DNA of 6,400 nucleotides, from NCBI GenBank assembly GCA_001804025.1, contig MHFC01000068.1, positions 1 through 6,400 of the forward strand. The letters run 5' to 3'. The first letter of the stretch is position 1; the number at the start of each line of letters is the position of its first letter. The translations under genes and the position numbers were made by a program. Shown piece after piece: positions 5,529 to 6,400 of the stretch. Origin of the DNA: Omnitrophica bacterium GWA2_52_8. Its GTDB lineage: Bacteria > Omnitrophota > Omnitrophia > Omnitrophales > Aquincolibacteriaceae. A model generated the notes under the pieces. The model had not been told where the DNA came from, made no database searches, and saw nothing but the letters and a program-made list of their open reading frames with translations.

Positions 5529-6400
5529 TGAGTTTTCCTTCGATATCATTCGCTACGGATCCGAAGAATCCGCTGTCATAATTATCTTCCACCCGCAGGT
5601 CCCGCGCGGCGTCCTGAGGTACGGCCGGTATGTTTGCTGGAGCAACAACAGCGGCGCGTGCGGGCGGAAACCCTTCTGCGGCCGATTCGGCCCCGTAGGC
5701 GCTGTTCTCGGTGTCATAAGTACTTTCCGCTAAAGCCGGATCTTCAAAATTGTAGAAATCCATCGGCCGTTCAATACCGGTTTCTTCTGAAGCCATCGGT
5801 ATCTCCGCGTTTTTATAGGAAGTTTCTTCATAGGGCGCGTCTGCCGCGGCGTCTGTTTTTCCTCCTTCCGCCGCCGGACGGATAAAAGCGTCCGGGTTGA
5901 ACTCTTCTGCGTTCAAGTCCGAGGACTGCTCCAGTTTGTCGATTTCATAACGCAGCAGGGCCGTTTCAATAGCCAGGGCGCGGTCATTCTCGAAGGGAGG
6001 GTTCTGCTGCTTAAGAGCGGCATGCAATGGATGGTTAGGGTCAATATTGTTGAGGTCAATGGCCTCTTTTTCGGGATCCAGAAGGTGAGGTGTGATCATC
6101 ACGATTAGTTCAACTTCCGAATACGAGTTGTCCGTGTTCTCGAACATCCGCCCAAACCACGGAATTTTCCGCAAGAACGGGACGCCGTTTTCAATTTCTG
6201 TTTTTCTTTGCTGGATCAGACCGCTGATAATGAACGTCTGGTCATTGTTTAAATTCACGACCGTGGTCGTTTTCCGCGATGTCAGTGCCGGAATCACGAA
6301 GCCATTGCTGGTGACACCGTTTGCGGCATCGAGCTGGCTGACTTCGGTCTGCAGTTCAAGTTGAATCCGGTCGTCCTCAAGAAGTTTCGGCGTATAAATC
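5503..6400 (-). CDS. rcpA: RcpA/CpaC-type secretin of the Tad pilus, C-terminal 298 residues only (5' end outside window)
   Basis: The frame is open from the window edge (first full codon at 6399) to TAA at 5505-5503, so the start of the gene is missing. Secretins form the outer-membrane pore through which the Flp fibre leaves the cell. Visible residues 1-107 are the C-terminal part of the secretin barrel domain: PKLLEDDRIQLELQTEVSQLD (5-25), VIPALTSRKTTTVV (35-48), the secretin signature DQTFIISGLIQQ (53-64), VPFLRKIPWFGRMF (73-86) and ELIVMITPHLLDP (97-109). Beyond this the protein continues for about 190 residues that are acidic, Ala/Pro-rich and apparently low in structure, ending in a possible amphipathic helix (SVANDIEGKLNALDAQIL). 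That tail is much longer than in most CpaC/RcpA proteins I know. A GTG at 6297 is internal to the conserved domain and is not the start. RcpA rather than GspD/PilQ is assigned from the neighbouring tad genes. Confidence 0.92.
   Translation of the reverse strand, partial: IYTPKLLEDDRIQLELQTEVSQLDAANGVTSNGFVIPALTSRKTTTVVNLNNDQTFIISGLIQQRKTEIENGVPFLRKIPWFGRMFENTDNSYSEVELIVMITPHLLDPEKEAIDLNNIDPNHPLHAALKQQNPPFENDRALAIETALLRYEIDKLEQSSDLNAEEFNPDAFIRPAAEGGKTDAAADAPYEETSYKNAEIPMASEETGIERPMDFYNFEDPALAESTYDTENSAYGAESAAEGFPPARAAVVAPANIPAVPQDAARDLRVEDNYDSGFFGSVANDIEGKLNALDAQIL
5529..5541 (-). promoter_or_regulatory. Shine-Dalgarno that decides the start of the vWA gene (ATG 5528 rather than 5549)
   Basis: The minus strand reads GAAGGA at 5541-5536, then seven bases, then the ATG at 5528. 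The upstream in-frame ATG at 5549 has no good purine-rich site at the right distance, and a third in-frame ATG lies at 5519. The 5528 start is therefore preferred, although 5549 cannot be excluded. The site lies within the final codons of the secretin gene. Confidence 0.6.

Noticed and set aside
5503..6297. A complete 264-residue gene starting at GTG 6297
   Set aside because: The same frame is open to the window edge and encodes more of the conserved secretin domain upstream, so the GTG is an internal valine.

Overview
This window is a stretch of a Tad (tight adherence) / Flp type IVc pilus assembly operon. Every gene is on the minus strand, so transcription runs from position 6400 towards position 1. 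In order of transcription it holds: the 3' part of the outer-membrane secretin gene (RcpA/CpaC); a TadG-like membrane-anchored protein with an intact von Willebrand factor A (vWA) metal-binding site; the ParA/MinD-like TadZ/CpaE; a 377-base spacer packed with inverted repeats; the secretion ATPase TadA/CpaF; the inner-membrane platform protein TadB; and, at the very edge, a possible first few codons of the next gene, which in Tad loci is usually tadC.

A secretin implies an outer membrane, so the host is a diderm bacterium. Base composition looks moderate, with no strong GC bias. Nothing in the sequence fixes the phylum. Spacers crowded with GGCGGA/TCCGCC and CCCCGC/GCGGGG hairpins recall several uncultured diderm phyla such as Omnitrophota, but that is a guess from general impression.

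Layout. 6400-5503: secretin C-terminal core followed by an unusually long acidic tail. 5528-3924: vWA TadG-like gene, overlapping the secretin gene's end. 3912-2722: tadZ, 11 bases after the vWA gene, with a GTG start whose Shine-Dalgarno sequence overlaps the upstream stop codon. 2721-2345: non-coding spacer with an 86-base two-block inverted repeat next to tadZ and a run of shorter hairpins next to tadA. 2344-1019: tadA, with its own strong Shine-Dalgarno. 1019-51: tadB, coupled to tadA by a TGATG overlap.

How the parts work together (family knowledge): TadZ localises the machine at a pole or focus, TadA hexamers drive extension and retraction through TadB/TadC in the inner membrane, and the fibre leaves through the RcpA secretin. 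The TadG-like vWA protein probably acts outside the inner membrane, possibly as a minor pilin, tip or anchoring factor. The most unusual points are the position and architecture of the vWA gene, the missing P-loop lysine in TadZ, the long secretin tail, and the repeat-filled gap that splits the operon between tadZ and tadA. I saw no RNA gene, CRISPR array or transposase gene.
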